Source: Nonomuraea harbinensis (GTDB lineage: Bacteria; Actinomycetota; Actinomycetes; Streptosporangiales; Streptosporangiaceae). Taken from it: 49,502 nt of DNA. Both the position numbers and the translations under genes were made by a program. A model generated the notes under the pieces. That model made no database searches. It saw only the letters and a list, made by a program, of their open reading frames with translations, and was not told where the DNA came from. The DNA is taken from positions 1 through 49,502 of the forward strand of contig NZ_JAHKRN010000061.1 in the NCBI RefSeq assembly GCF_019396385.1, in the 5' to 3' direction. Shown one piece after another: positions 17,178-26,255 of this stretch. Position 1 is the first letter of the stretch. Each line of letters begins with the position of its first letter.

Positions 17178-18719
17178 ATGGAGTACGACTACGTGATCGT
17201 CGGAGCCGGTTCGGCGGGGTGCGTGCTGGCGGCGAGGCTCTCGGCCGACCCCGCGGTGTCCGTGGCGCTCGTCGAGGCCGGCGGCCAGGACGACAAGCTC
17301 GAGATCCGCATGCCCCTCGGGTTCCCCAAACTCTTCAAGACCCCGTACGACTGGGACTTCACCACCGCGAAGCAGGGCGAGATGGCCGGGCGCGAGCTCT
17401 ACTGGCCGCGCGGGCGGGTCCTCGGCGGCTCCTCCTCGCTCAACGCCCAGATGTGGGTGCGCGGCTGCGCCCTGGACTACGACCAGTGGCGGATCCCCGG
17501 CTGGGGGTACGAGGACGTGCTGCCGTACTTCCACCGGGCCGAGCGCCGCGTCGGCAGCAACCACGGCGGCGTCTACGGGACCACCGGCCCGCTGCTCATC
17601 TCCGAGCTGCGCAGCCCCAACGTCACCACCGCCGCGTTCCTCAAGGCCTGCGAGGAGCTCGGGTTACGCCGCCTGGACGAGCTCAACGGCCCGTCCAACG
17701 AGGGCTACAGCCCCACCCCCGTCACCCAGGACCGGGGCCGCCGCTGGAGCGCCGCGGACGCGTACCTGCGCCCCGCGCTGCCCCGGCCGAACCTCACCGT
17801 GATCACCGAGGCCCCCGTGGACCGGATCACGATCGAGGACGGGCGCGCCACCGGCATCGAGCACAGCGGCGGCGCCCAGATCAGGGCCAGGCGCGAGGTC
17901 ATCCTGTCGGCGGGCGCCATCGGCTCCCCCTACCTGCTCATGCGCTCCGGCGTCGGAGCCGGCGACGAACTGCGCGACGCCGGCGTGCCGGTCGTGCGCG
18001 ACCTCCCCGAGGTCGGCAAGAACCTCCAGGACCACCTGTCCACCGGCGCCTTCGTCTCCTGCACCAAGCCCGTCACGCTCACCAGGGCGGAGTCCGTCGC
18101 CAACCTGCTGCGCTACCTGGTGTTCCGCTCCGGCATGCTCACCTCGAACGTGGGCGAGGCGGTCGCCTTCATCAGGACCTCCCCGGAGGAGCCGGCCCCC
18201 GACATCGAGCTGATCTACGCCCCCGTGCCGTTCAAGGACCACGGCCTCACCCCGCCCACCGGCCACGGGCTGACCGTCGGCGTCGTGCTGCTGCAGCCCG
18301 AGAGCCGGGGCAGGATCGGCCTGAACGGCCGCGAGGTGGTGGTCGACCCCGCCTACCTGAGCGCCGGCGTCGACGTCGAACGGCTGACGGCCGGGCTCAA
18401 GACGGCCAAGCAGGTGTTCGCCACCAACGCGATGAAGCCGTACGCGGGCGGGCCGATGCCCCCGTACACCATGCCGGAGAGCGACGAGGAGATCGCCCAG
18501 TGGATCAGGGAACGCGGCGAGACCCTCTACCACCCCGTCGGCACCTGCCGGATGGGCGTGGACGAGGCGTCGGTCGTGGACCCGTCGCTGCGCGTGCGCG
18601 GCGTGGCGGGGCTGCGGGTGGCGGACGCCTCCGTCATGCCGACGCTCAACCGGGGCCACACCCACGCCCCGGCGGTGATGATCGGTGAGAAGGCGGCCGA
18701 CCTGATCGCCGAAAGCTGA
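17178..18719 (+). CDS. GMC-family FAD oxidoreductase (choline dehydrogenase-like)
   Basis: The 513-residue flavoprotein opens with YDYVIVGAGSAGCVLAARLS (FAD-binding GxGxxG), then has the GMC signature PRGRVLGGSSSLNAQMWVRG, SAGAIGSPYLLMRSGVG, and the C-terminal catalytic region with HPVGTCRMG and NRGHTHAPAVMIGEKAADLI. The family oxidises alcohols such as choline, PEG or long-chain alcohols. Start ATG follows GGGAGGGG. Divergent transcription from an acyl-CoA ligase under shared palindromes fits a pathway that oxidises a fatty alcohol and then activates the acid; that link is inference. A terminator hairpin follows. Confidence 0.9.
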   Translation: MEYDYVIVGAGSAGCVLAARLSADPAVSVALVEAGGQDDKLEIRMPLGFPKLFKTPYDWDFTTAKQGEMAGRELYWPRGRVLGGSSSLNAQMWVRGCALDYDQWRIPGWGYEDVLPYFHRAERRVGSNHGGVYGTTGPLLISELRSPNVTTAAFLKACEELGLRRLDELNGPSNEGYSPTPVTQDRGRRWSAADAYLRPALPRPNLTVITEAPVDRITIEDGRATGIEHSGGAQIRARREVILSAGAIGSPYLLMRSGVGAGDELRDAGVPVVRDLPEVGKNLQDHLSTGAFVSCTKPVTLTRAESVANLLRYLVFRSGMLTSNVGEAVAFIRTSPEEPAPDIELIYAPVPFKDHGLTPPTGHGLTVGVVLLQPESRGRIGLNGREVVVDPAYLSAGVDVERLTAGLKTAKQVFATNAMKPYAGGPMPPYTMPESDEEIAQWIRERGETLYHPVGTCRMGVDEASVVDPSLRVRGVAGLRVADASVMPTLNRGHTHAPAVMIGEKAADLIAES

Positions 18720-18725
18720 TCGGCC

Positions 18726-18751
18726 CCGGACGCCCCCGCACGGGCGTCCGG
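18726..18751 (+). terminator. Hairpin after GMC oxidoreductase gene
   Basis: CCGGACGCCC pairs perfectly with GGGCGTCCGG around a six-base loop, six bases past the stop codon. Confidence 0.75.
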
Positions 18752-18756
18752 AATGT

Positions 18757-18771
18757 TAGGTTGCGCAGTCA
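18757..18771 (+). promoter_or_regulatory. Candidate -10 box of a leaderless transcript
   Basis: TAGGTT at 18757-18762 lies eight bases before the ATG at 18771, leaving no space for a ribosome site. This is the spacing of leaderless actinobacterial genes. No clear -35 box is seen, since that place is taken by the preceding terminator. Confidence 0.45.
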
Positions 18772-19610
18772 TGGAGATCAGAACCGTCCACGCCAACGGG
18801 GTGGAGTTCTCGTATCTGACCGTGGGGGACGGGCCGCTGGCGCTGTGCCTGCACGGCTTCCCCGACACCGCGCACACCTGGCGTCACCTGCTGCCTGAGC
18901 TCGCCGGGCGCGGCTACCGCGCGGTCGCGCCCTTCACCCGCGGCTACGCGCCGACCGAGATCCCCGCCGACGCCGCCTACGAGGGCGCCGCGCTCGCCGC
19001 CGACGTGCTCGCCCTGCACGAGGAGCTCGGCGGCGACGAGCGCGCGGTGCTCGTCGGGCACGACTGGGGGGCGTTCCCCGCGTACGCGGTCGCCGACCGG
19101 TTCCGGGCGGCCGTGACCATGGCGGTCCCGCCGCCCGCCGCGCTGCTCGCCGGGCTGATGGACTATGACCAGCTCAAGCGGTCGTTCTACGTGTTCCTCT
19201 TCCAGACGCCGCTGGCCGAGTCGGCCGCCGCCACCCCGGGGTTCCTGGACCGGCTCTGGCAGGACTGGTCGCCCGGCTACGACGCCTCCGACGACCTCGC
19301 CTTCGTGCGCCGCAGCATCGGGGAGCCGGCCAACCTGGCGGCGGCCATCGGCTACTACCGGGCCATGATGGGCACCACCCCGCCCTCCGGGCGCTACCCG
19401 GACCCGGGCAGGGCGGAGTCGACGCCCATCCTCTACCTGCACGGCGACCGCGACGGCTGCCTCACGCCCGACGTGGTCAAGCAGGCACTGCCGCACCTGC
19501 CGCCGGGCTCCCGCGCCGAGCTGGTGCCCGGCGCGGGCCACTTCCTGCACCTGGAGCGGCCGGACGTGGTCAACCGGCTCGTCCTCGACTGGCTCGCCGC
19601 CGTTCCCTGA
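18771..19610 (+). CDS. Alpha/beta hydrolase, epoxide hydrolase/dehalogenase-like
   Basis: The 279-residue protein shows the oxyanion motif HGFPDTAHTW, a nucleophile elbow VGHDWGAF whose nucleophile is Asp (as in epoxide hydrolases and haloalkane dehalogenases, not Ser esterases), a cap domain, and the acid and His segments LHGDRDGCLTP and GAGHFLHLERP. The Asp nucleophile and HGxP motif favour an epoxide hydrolase. The start is likely leaderless. Its 3' end overlaps the convergent RNA methyltransferase gene by 41 bases, an unusually long tail overlap. Confidence 0.87.
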   Translation: MEIRTVHANGVEFSYLTVGDGPLALCLHGFPDTAHTWRHLLPELAGRGYRAVAPFTRGYAPTEIPADAAYEGAALAADVLALHEELGGDERAVLVGHDWGAFPAYAVADRFRAAVTMAVPPPAALLAGLMDYDQLKRSFYVFLFQTPLAESAAATPGFLDRLWQDWSPGYDASDDLAFVRRSIGEPANLAAAIGYYRAMMGTTPPSGRYPDPGRAESTPILYLHGDRDGCLTPDVVKQALPHLPPGSRAELVPGAGHFLHLERPDVVNRLVLDWLAAVP

Positions 19611-20742
19611 GCCGCAGCACGGCCAGTACGGGGTGCCGCCCCGACAGGCTGACCTCCACCCGCTCCACGGTCTCGAACTCCGGCGGGTCCCCGCCTTCGT
19701 CGTACGACAACGCCACCACCAGCCCGTCGCGGGCCAGCACGCGGCGGATCTCCCGCCACAGCCGGTCCGGCTCCCGGGCGAGCTCCCCGGCGGGCGGCAC
19801 CTGACGCCCCCACGGCGGATTCACCAGCACCCGGTCGACACTGCCCCCGGCCACCGGCACCCGCCCGGCGTCAGCAACCCCCCACCGGAACCTCGTGCCC
19901 CTGCCCGTGCGGATCCCGCCGGCCGGGCCGCGGAGGTCAGCCGTGCGGCGGGGTGCGCCGTCCGTGCCGTTCTCGGCGTGGCGGGCGTTCTCGCGGGCGG
20001 CCGCGATGGCGGCCGGGTCGTGGTCGAGGCCCAGGAGGAGGGCCTGCGGCGCGAGCGCGGCGGCCTCGATGAGGGTGGTGCCCGCGCCGCAGCACGGGTC
20101 CAGGACCGTGCGCGCCCCGGCGAGCCGGGCCAGACCGGCCATGGCGGCGGCCAGCGGCGGGTGCAGGGTGCCCCGGATCGAGGCCGTCTTGTACGGCCTG
20201 CGGTGCAGCGGCCGGCCCGCGATCCGTACCGCGATCACCGCCCGGTCGCCCTCGATCGTGACCCGCCACGCGAGGCACCCGCCGGGCGGCGCCGCGCCGC
20301 CCGAGCGCGAGTGGTACGGCGAACCCAGCCGCCGCGCCAGCTCCGCCCCGACGGCGTCCTCGATCTCGAACCGCGTGTAGTTGCGCCGCCCCACGAACGA
20401 CGCGGAAACCTCGATCCCCGGCTGCGCGGGGACGCCGGGGTACGTGATCGTACGGGCGGCGGCGGCCAGGCGGCGCAGGGCCGCGCGGGCGGGCCCGACA
20501 CCGTCCACGACGGCCGCCACCAGCAGCACGTCGTCGGCCGTCCGCAGCCCTGTCAGCCCGGCCCAGGAGCCCGAGGGCTCGAACCACACCTCACGATGGC
20601 GCAGCCCGCTCACCCGGCCCAGCCGTGAATTCCGGATCTCCGCGGCGACCAGCGGTTCGATGCCACGAACCGACCGTGCCACGGCAAGAGTGTGCGCGGA
20701 AGAACGCGCCCGGCGTCCCTCCGCAGGTTGCGAATCTCGCAC
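19570..20742 (-). CDS. THUMP-domain RNA methyltransferase (Trm14/RlmL-like)
   Basis: The 390-residue protein has an N-terminal THUMP-like RNA-binding part (about residues 50-170, with the NYTRFEIEDAVG stretch) and a class I SAM methyltransferase domain with DPCCGAGTTLIEAA and the catalytic NPPWG motif. These features define the UPF0020 family, which methylates the N2 of guanosine in tRNA (Trm14/TrmN, position 6) or 23S rRNA (RlmL). It probably modifies tRNA or rRNA, but which is open. The GTG start at 20742 has GGGAG seven bases upstream. A mini-ORF and a palindrome precede it in the same direction. Confidence 0.88.
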   Translation of the reverse strand: MRDSQPAEGRRARSSAHTLAVARSVRGIEPLVAAEIRNSRLGRVSGLRHREVWFEPSGSWAGLTGLRTADDVLLVAAVVDGVGPARAALRRLAAAARTITYPGVPAQPGIEVSASFVGRRNYTRFEIEDAVGAELARRLGSPYHSRSGGAAPPGGCLAWRVTIEGDRAVIAVRIAGRPLHRRPYKTASIRGTLHPPLAAAMAGLARLAGARTVLDPCCGAGTTLIEAAALAPQALLLGLDHDPAAIAAARENARHAENGTDGAPRRTADLRGPAGGIRTGRGTRFRWGVADAGRVPVAGGSVDRVLVNPPWGRQVPPAGELAREPDRLWREIRRVLARDGLVVALSYDEGGDPPEFETVERVEVSLSGRHPVLAVLRLRERRRASRGRAG

Positions 20743-20810
20743 CTGTCTTCTCCCACGTCGCGACCCGGGACGGCGGCAGGCCGTCCCGCATCGCCGGCGG
20801 TGGGTCGTCC

Positions 20811-20830
20811 GCGACCCGCCGGCGGGTCGC
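20811..20830 (-). terminator. Perfect 20-base palindrome, terminator or attenuator
   Basis: GCGACCCGCC is followed at once by its exact reverse complement, so the 20 bases form a perfect palindrome. It lies 82 bases after the acylase stop and 69 bases before the methyltransferase start, and its first base on the minus strand is the last of a mini-ORF stop codon. It may end acylase-operon transcription or act as an attenuator for the methyltransferase gene. Confidence 0.5.
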
Positions 20831-20853
20831 TAACGCAGGTAGAAGAACGTCAC
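20830..20853 (-). CDS. Possible seven-codon leader peptide (MTFFYLR)
   Basis: On the minus strand AAGGTGG (20858-20864) is followed after four bases by GTG and six further codons, then TAG: M-T-F-F-Y-L-R. The stop abuts the palindrome at 20811-20830, and the RNA methyltransferase starts 69 bases downstream of that. The layout of ribosome site, short aromatic-rich peptide, hairpin and gene is that of a translated leader, but so short an ORF can occur by chance. Confidence 0.35.
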   Translation of the reverse strand: MTFFYLR

Positions 20854-20911
20854 GCGGCCACCTTAGCGATCACCCGCCGGCGACCACCACGGGTTTTCCG
20901 CCAGGCCCGCG

Positions 20912-23263
20912 TCAACGCAGTGACACCGTCGTGAGCCCCGGATACGCCCTGATCTCGGCCTCGGTGAACCGCCCGGTCACCCACCGGCCGCGCGAGAACA
21001 GCTCGGTCTGGTCGGCGTGGTGCGGCGAGGTCGAGTTGGCCGACAGGGAGTACGTCAGCACGGTGCGGGCGCGCGGCCCGGACGGCGTCAGCTCCACGGC
21101 CATCAGGAAGCTGGAGCCGGTGTCGACGTCCGCATAGCGGCCTTCCTCGCCGAGCGCGCCGCGGGCGCGGATCCGGTCGAAGCAGCCCTCCGCCTCGGTG
21201 CAGCCCGGCACCGGGACGGCGCCGTACCACTGGGCCTGCCCCGGCGTCAGCGTCAGCGGGAGGTCGTTGGCCCTGAAGAGCCGCACGGCGTCGGCCAGCG
21301 CGGCCGGCACCGCCGGGTTGGCGAGGTCGAGCCCGCGCGGTGTGGTGAGCGGGTGCTCGGGGTCGAACGGCACCTTCCACCAGCTCCTCGGCGGGATGAC
21401 CCCGCCGTCGGGCCGTCTCTGCGGGCGGTGCAGGCCCAGGAAGAACTCGCGCCACAGGATCGCGCCACGGCTGTCCAGGCGGGCCCGCCCGTCCCAGGCC
21501 GTCAGCGTGGCGCAGGCCCGGCGGACGTCGACCTTCTCGCCGTCGCTCGCCGTCATCACCGGCCTGGCCCGGCACAGCGCGCGCAGATCCGGGCGGAGCA
21601 GCTCGGCACTCAGGTTGCGCTTGCCCGTCGCCGTCCGCCGGAGAGTGTCCAGCGTGAAGCCGGGGGCGCCGAGCCCGTCGTCGCCCGACAGCCGCTGGGC
21701 GATCATGTCGAGGCCGACCCGGGTGCGCAGGTCCCGTTGCGTGCGGGTGTCGCCGAAGATGCGCGGATAGTCGGTGAGCGGGGCCTCCGGGTTGGTCAGC
21801 CAGGGGTCGGCGTTGGCGTTGGTCACGTAGTCGGCGCGGGCCAGCCGGGGCTGGGCGGCGGGGCCGAAGACGCCCGGCTCGATCGCGTCCGCGTCCTCGC
21901 CCCACAGGCAGGCCGACGTGGACCCGTCCAGGATGAGCATCTCCGGGTCGTCCCCGGCGCGGCAGCGATCCGCCTGCTCGTCGGTGACGTGCGGGACCAC
22001 CGAGGCGTCGGCGAAGTACGTCTCGCCGCCGGCGTCCGCGGCGAGCGTGTAGACGAAGGGCATCCCCTGGTAGGTGTCCTGCGCGCGGCGCAGCCCGGCC
22101 AGGTCGCGGGCGGTGCCCATGGCCAGCCACTCGTCGGCGAAGCGCAGATTGGCGGCGTTGACGTCGGCCAGGGCGATCGCCGTCCCCTCCGTCCAGCCGG
22201 TGGCCAGCACCGGGCCGTACCGGGAGGTGTACAGGGTGGTGGTGACGGCGCGGGTCGCGCCCCCGGCGTCCCGGACGGTGACCGACACCTCCTGCCGGCC
22301 CATCGGCTCGGGCCGGCCGTCCACCAGGTACGTGGTGCGCCGGCCCGGCACCAGCTTGAGCCGGTACAGGGTGAAGCGCTGGGCGTGGGAGACGGTGTGC
22401 GTCCAGGCCACGCTCGCGTTGTGGCCGATCTGGACCATGGGGGTGCCGTACAGGCTGCCGCCCGACACGTCGAGCACGCCCGGGATGGTCAGGTGGACCT
22501 GGTAGAAACGGCGGCTCCCGTTCCACGGGAAGTGGGGGTCGGCCAGCAGCATGCCGTGGCCGCTGCGGGTGGCCTCGCGCCCGAGGGCGTAGGCGTTGCT
22601 GCCGGGGGCGCTCACCTTCTTCTTCCTGTCCGGCTGCTTCGCCTCCTCTTCCTCCTGCCCGGAGGCGGCGATGGCCTCCTTGAACGAGGAGCTTCCGGCC
22701 AGGCGGCCGAGGTCGAGCAGGTTCATCCAGACGTCCGTGGCGGTGATGGGGCCGACCCAGTCCTTGCCCCGGCAGGCCGGGTCGGGCAACCCCGCCACCC
22801 CCGTCTCGCTCAGGTAGCGGTTGAACCCGGCCACGTAGCCGTCCACGAGCGCCCGCACCTCGGCACCGGGGCCGTGGGGCGCCGGGCGGGCGAGCACCCG
22901 GCGCAGCACGCCCGACGCGTGGACGCTCTTGTAGTACACGTCGCTGGCCAGGTTGGAGACCGGGTCGACGGCGTCGTCCGACATCGCCTCCGCGCCGAAG
23001 TGGCGCGACCGCTCGCCGCGCAGGGTGAGCGCCCACGAGGCCATGACGCACAGGTTGTCCTCCGCGAAGGCGTAACCGTAGCCGTAGCCGAGGCCGCCGT
23101 GGTCCTTCGCGGAGATGTGCGGAATGCCGTACTCGGTGCGCCTGATGTCGGCGGCGTAGCGGCCTTCGGCGGCCCCCGCCGGCGCGGGCGCCGCCACGAG
23201 GAGGGAGGCGGCCAGTGCGGTCGCGAGCGGCGCGGCCAGCCGCCGGACACATGTCTTGATCAT
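20912..23263 (-). CDS. Secreted penicillin-acylase-family enzyme (aculeacin/AHL acylase-like)
   Basis: The 783-residue precursor has a signal peptide (basic start, hydrophobic core, cut near AGAA at 31-33) and belongs to the Ntn-hydrolase penicillin acylases. The autocatalytic cleavage site is at GSNAYALG, where Ser222 becomes the N-terminal nucleophile of the large subunit. Just before it is a highly charged spacer (residues 203-216). Length and layout resemble aculeacin A acylase of Actinoplanes, and relatives include acyl-homoserine lactone acylases such as PvdQ. It likely cuts fatty acyl amides from lipopeptides or signal molecules outside the cell. It lies eight bases after the ABC permease stop and is the last gene of a PadR-ABC operon. 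Confidence 0.9.
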   Translation of the reverse strand: MIKTCVRRLAAPLATALAASLLVAAPAPAGAAEGRYAADIRRTEYGIPHISAKDHGGLGYGYGYAFAEDNLCVMASWALTLRGERSRHFGAEAMSDDAVDPVSNLASDVYYKSVHASGVLRRVLARPAPHGPGAEVRALVDGYVAGFNRYLSETGVAGLPDPACRGKDWVGPITATDVWMNLLDLGRLAGSSSFKEAIAASGQEEEEAKQPDRKKKVSAPGSNAYALGREATRSGHGMLLADPHFPWNGSRRFYQVHLTIPGVLDVSGGSLYGTPMVQIGHNASVAWTHTVSHAQRFTLYRLKLVPGRRTTYLVDGRPEPMGRQEVSVTVRDAGGATRAVTTTLYTSRYGPVLATGWTEGTAIALADVNAANLRFADEWLAMGTARDLAGLRRAQDTYQGMPFVYTLAADAGGETYFADASVVPHVTDEQADRCRAGDDPEMLILDGSTSACLWGEDADAIEPGVFGPAAQPRLARADYVTNANADPWLTNPEAPLTDYPRIFGDTRTQRDLRTRVGLDMIAQRLSGDDGLGAPGFTLDTLRRTATGKRNLSAELLRPDLRALCRARPVMTASDGEKVDVRRACATLTAWDGRARLDSRGAILWREFFLGLHRPQRRPDGGVIPPRSWWKVPFDPEHPLTTPRGLDLANPAVPAALADAVRLFRANDLPLTLTPGQAQWYGAVPVPGCTEAEGCFDRIRARGALGEEGRYADVDTGSSFLMAVELTPSGPRARTVLTYSLSANSTSPHHADQTELFSRGRWVTGRFTEAEIRAYPGLTTVSLR

Positions 23264-23271
23264 CGGCGGTC

Positions 23272-25548
23272 CTATTCGAAGCGGGCGTTGTCGGGGGTGG
23301 TCACGCGCTTGAGCAGCGGCAGACCGGCGAGGGCGATCAGCAGGGCGGCCAGCAGCCCGCCGCCGACGGTCAGGAAGTAGGCGGGGCCCGGCATCGTCGC
23401 CGGGGCGCTCTTGATCGCCAGCTGGTTGATCACCGGCCCGGCCACGCCGAAGCCCGCGCCCGCCGCCACCAGGGCGGCCAGCACCACCGGGACGGCCGTC
23501 TCCAGCAGCATCACCCTGGAAAGCGTCCGTGTCGGCGTGCCGCACAGCCGCAGCAGCGTGAACGGCTGCCTGCGCTCCACCACGCCGCCGGCGACCGCCA
23601 CCAGCAGGCCGCAGCCCGCCACCAGCAGGGTCAGCGCGACGATGGCCAGCGCGACGCGTTCCACCTGGTCCAGCAGCACCGCGCGGGCCCGGGCGACCTC
23701 GGCGAACGTCTGCGGTGTCTCGGCGCTGCCGGAGAGGGCGACGTACGGGTTGAGCAGCGTACGGATCCGCTCACGGATGACCGGGTCGGCCGAGTGGATC
23801 AGCACCGCGGCCAGGGGCCGGTCGGCGGTGGCCGTGTCGGCCTTGTTGCCCGCGTCCACGACCGGCAGGTTTCGGTCGACGGAGAGCATGTTGTCGCTGG
23901 TCAGCAGCCGGTTGAAGTCGGCCGTCACCGCGTGGACGCCCGGGGCGCACCGGCCGAGCGCCGGGAAGGCGGCCAGGGCGTCGCATTCGACCACGTGCCC
24001 GAGCAGGAAGTCGAGCCTGCAGCCGGGGCCCGGGTCGCACGGCGGAGGGCCGTCGGGCAAGGCAGGCGTATCGGCCCTGCGGTAGATCGGCAGCACGGTG
24101 ACGCCGGGATGGGCGCGTAACTTGGCGAGCAGCTCGGCCGCCGTGGCGGGCGGCAGAGGCTGACCCTCGGCGGCGTCGGCGTACCCGAACGGCGCCCGCA
24201 TGACCTCGTTCAGCGTGCCGCCGCCCGCCGCCTCCTGGCCCGAGACGACGGCGGGGACGATCCCGGCGACGGCCGTGCCGATGAAGACCGCCAGCACGAT
24301 CCCGTTCACCGACCGGAAGGCCCCCTTCGGGTCGGCCGCCAGCCGCCGCGCGGCCAGCAACGTCGCCGCGCCGCGCGTGACACGGGCGGCCAGCCGCGCG
24401 GCCAGCATCGTCAGCCACGGCCCGGCCACCACGAGACCGACCATGATCAGCGCCAGGCCGGCGTCGACGAGCAGCGCGTCCGGGTCCTCGCCGCCCGCGA
24501 ACACCGGGCCCGCGAACAGCCCCAGCCCCGCCAGCAGCGGGAGCACCCGCCACCATCCCGGGGCGGCGGCCCGCACCTTACGCGCCGCGCCGAGCGGTGT
24601 GATCCGCACCCGGCGCAGCGACCACAGCGCGGCGCCGGCGGCGGCGAGCGGCACGCCCGCGACCACGGCGCCGTACTGGAGCGCGGTCGGCGCGACCACG
24701 TCGGGGAAGAAGCGGGAGCCGGTGACGGCGACGCCGGCCAGGGCGGGCCGCACCGCCTGGAAGGCCGCGACGCCGGCGAGCGCGCCCAGCAGCGCGCCGA
24801 GCGCCGCGTCCACCGACGCGATCACGTTGATCTGCCGCGCGGTGGCGCCCGCCAGCCTGATCGCCGCGAAGCGCGCCTCGCGGCGGGCGGAGGCCAGCCG
24901 GGTGGCCGTGCCGACGAGGACGAGCAGCGGGAAGATCAGGCCGATGGCGGCGATGCCGAAGCCGTGCTCGTAGAGGGCCGCGGTGTCGTCCGCGCGCGGG
25001 GTGGTGGTGACGGCGTCGACGGCCACGGTGCCGGCCATGGCGGCCAGCTCGCCGGGGGTCCGGCCGACGACGACGACCAGGTCATCAGGGCCGGACAGCG
25101 CCGCCCGTCCGATCAGCCCGGCGCGGTCGCCGGGAAAGCGGCCGGCGAGCTGTTCGCGTGGCACGGCGTCCATCAGCTCGGCGAGCGCGGGCGAGACGTA
25201 GTGGCGCCCCGCGCCGGGCAGCTCGGGGACGCCGGGCACGGCCGGCGTGGGCGTTCCGTCGAGGACGGCGACGTCGAGCCACTTGATCGGGCGGCCCGCG
25301 TAGGAGTCCTGGCGGTGGTTCCACAGCACGGCGCCCGGGGTGGCGCCCAGGGCCCAGCCGCCCGGCGCGGAGCCGGTCGTGCACTCCCAGCACGGGCGGT
25401 CAGCGGTCACCTGGAAGGCGTTGAACAGCGCCACCGTGGACAGCAGCACCGTCACCCCCATCGCGACGGAGGCGGTGACGAGCGCCAGCCGGACGGCCGC
25501 CTCCCGGCCGCCGCGCAGCGACAGCCGCAGGCCCAGCCAGAGCGTCAT
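23272..25548 (-). CDS. FtsX-type ABC transporter permease
   Basis: The 758-residue membrane protein has an N-terminal helix (about 20-45), a long extracellular part, a first FtsX-type helix cluster around residues 195-330 (with SARREARFAAIRLAGAT), further helices at about 350-420, a second large extracellular loop with several Cys residues, and a final FtsX domain at about 635-750. This two-FtsX layout is typical of actinobacterial peptide/antibiotic-type exporters related to MacB and BceB. It overlaps the ATPase gene by four bases. Together they form a transporter that may expel, sense or extract a membrane-active compound. Confidence 0.9.
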   Translation of the reverse strand: MTLWLGLRLSLRGGREAAVRLALVTASVAMGVTVLLSTVALFNAFQVTADRPCWECTTGSAPGGWALGATPGAVLWNHRQDSYAGRPIKWLDVAVLDGTPTPAVPGVPELPGAGRHYVSPALAELMDAVPREQLAGRFPGDRAGLIGRAALSGPDDLVVVVGRTPGELAAMAGTVAVDAVTTTPRADDTAALYEHGFGIAAIGLIFPLLVLVGTATRLASARREARFAAIRLAGATARQINVIASVDAALGALLGALAGVAAFQAVRPALAGVAVTGSRFFPDVVAPTALQYGAVVAGVPLAAAGAALWSLRRVRITPLGAARKVRAAAPGWWRVLPLLAGLGLFAGPVFAGGEDPDALLVDAGLALIMVGLVVAGPWLTMLAARLAARVTRGAATLLAARRLAADPKGAFRSVNGIVLAVFIGTAVAGIVPAVVSGQEAAGGGTLNEVMRAPFGYADAAEGQPLPPATAAELLAKLRAHPGVTVLPIYRRADTPALPDGPPPCDPGPGCRLDFLLGHVVECDALAAFPALGRCAPGVHAVTADFNRLLTSDNMLSVDRNLPVVDAGNKADTATADRPLAAVLIHSADPVIRERIRTLLNPYVALSGSAETPQTFAEVARARAVLLDQVERVALAIVALTLLVAGCGLLVAVAGGVVERRQPFTLLRLCGTPTRTLSRVMLLETAVPVVLAALVAAGAGFGVAGPVINQLAIKSAPATMPGPAYFLTVGGGLLAALLIALAGLPLLKRVTTPDNARFE

Positions 25549-26255
25549 CGGACGGCTCCGCCGGCGTAGGGGTCGGTGACCTTGCCGTCACGCACCATGA
25601 CCTCCCGGTCGGCGCAGGCGGCGACGCGGGCGTCGTGGGTCACCACGATCACGGTCACGCCCTCCTGGCGGGCCAGGCCGACGAGCAGTTCCATGACCTT
25701 CTCGCCGGCGAGCGAGTCGAGCGCGCCGGTGGGCTCGTCCGCGAAGATCACCTGGGGCCGCGTCACCAGCGCCCTGGCGATCGCCACCCGCTGCGCCTGC
25801 CCTCCGGACAGCTCGCCGGTGCGCCGCTCGCCCAGGTCGTCCAGCTCCAGCCGCCGCAGCCAGCCGCGCGCCCGATGGTAGGCCTGCTTGCGCCCGGCCC
25901 TGCCGAGCAACAGCGGCAGGGCGACGTTGTCGGCCACCGTGAGCTCCGGCACCAGCTGGCCGAACTGGAAGACGAAGCCGAACGCGGTGCGGCGCAGCTC
26001 GGACCGCCTGGCGTCGCTCAGGGTGTCCAGCCGCCGCCCGCCGAACCAGACCTCGCCCGCGTCGGGGGTGAAGACGCCGGCCAGGCAGTGGAGCAGCGTG
26101 GACTTGCCGGAGCCGCTCGGGCCCATGATCGCCAGGATCTCTCCCGCCGTCACGGAGAGGTTCGCCTCGCGCAGCGCCCGCGTACGGCCGTGGGAGCGGT
26201 CGACGGAGCGGGCCTCCAGCAACGGTCCGGGCACAGGAAGGCCGTCGACGGTCAT
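25545..26255 (-). CDS. ABC transporter ATP-binding protein (MacB/LolD type)
   Basis: The 236-residue ATPase has Walker A GPSGSGKST, the Q-loop FVFQFGQLVPELT, signature LSGGQAQRVAIARAL, Walker B VIFADEPTGALDS and switch His in VVTHDARV. Its length and the EPTGALDS variant are typical of the MacB/LolD/BceA group that pairs with FtsX permeases. Four-base overlaps on both sides (PadR before, permease after) show translational coupling. Confidence 0.95.
   Translation of the reverse strand: MTVDGLPVPGPLLEARSVDRSHGRTRALREANLSVTAGEILAIMGPSGSGKSTLLHCLAGVFTPDAGEVWFGGRRLDTLSDARRSELRRTAFGFVFQFGQLVPELTVADNVALPLLLGRAGRKQAYHRARGWLRRLELDDLGERRTGELSGGQAQRVAIARALVTRPQVIFADEPTGALDSLAGEKVMELLVGLARQEGVTVIVVTHDARVAACADREVMVRDGKVTDPYAGGAVR

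Noticed and set aside
20850..23252. An 800-codon frame overlapping the acylase on the same strand
   Set aside because: It is another frame of the acylase gene, Arg/Gly-rich, while the acylase frame has a signal peptide and the Ntn motif.
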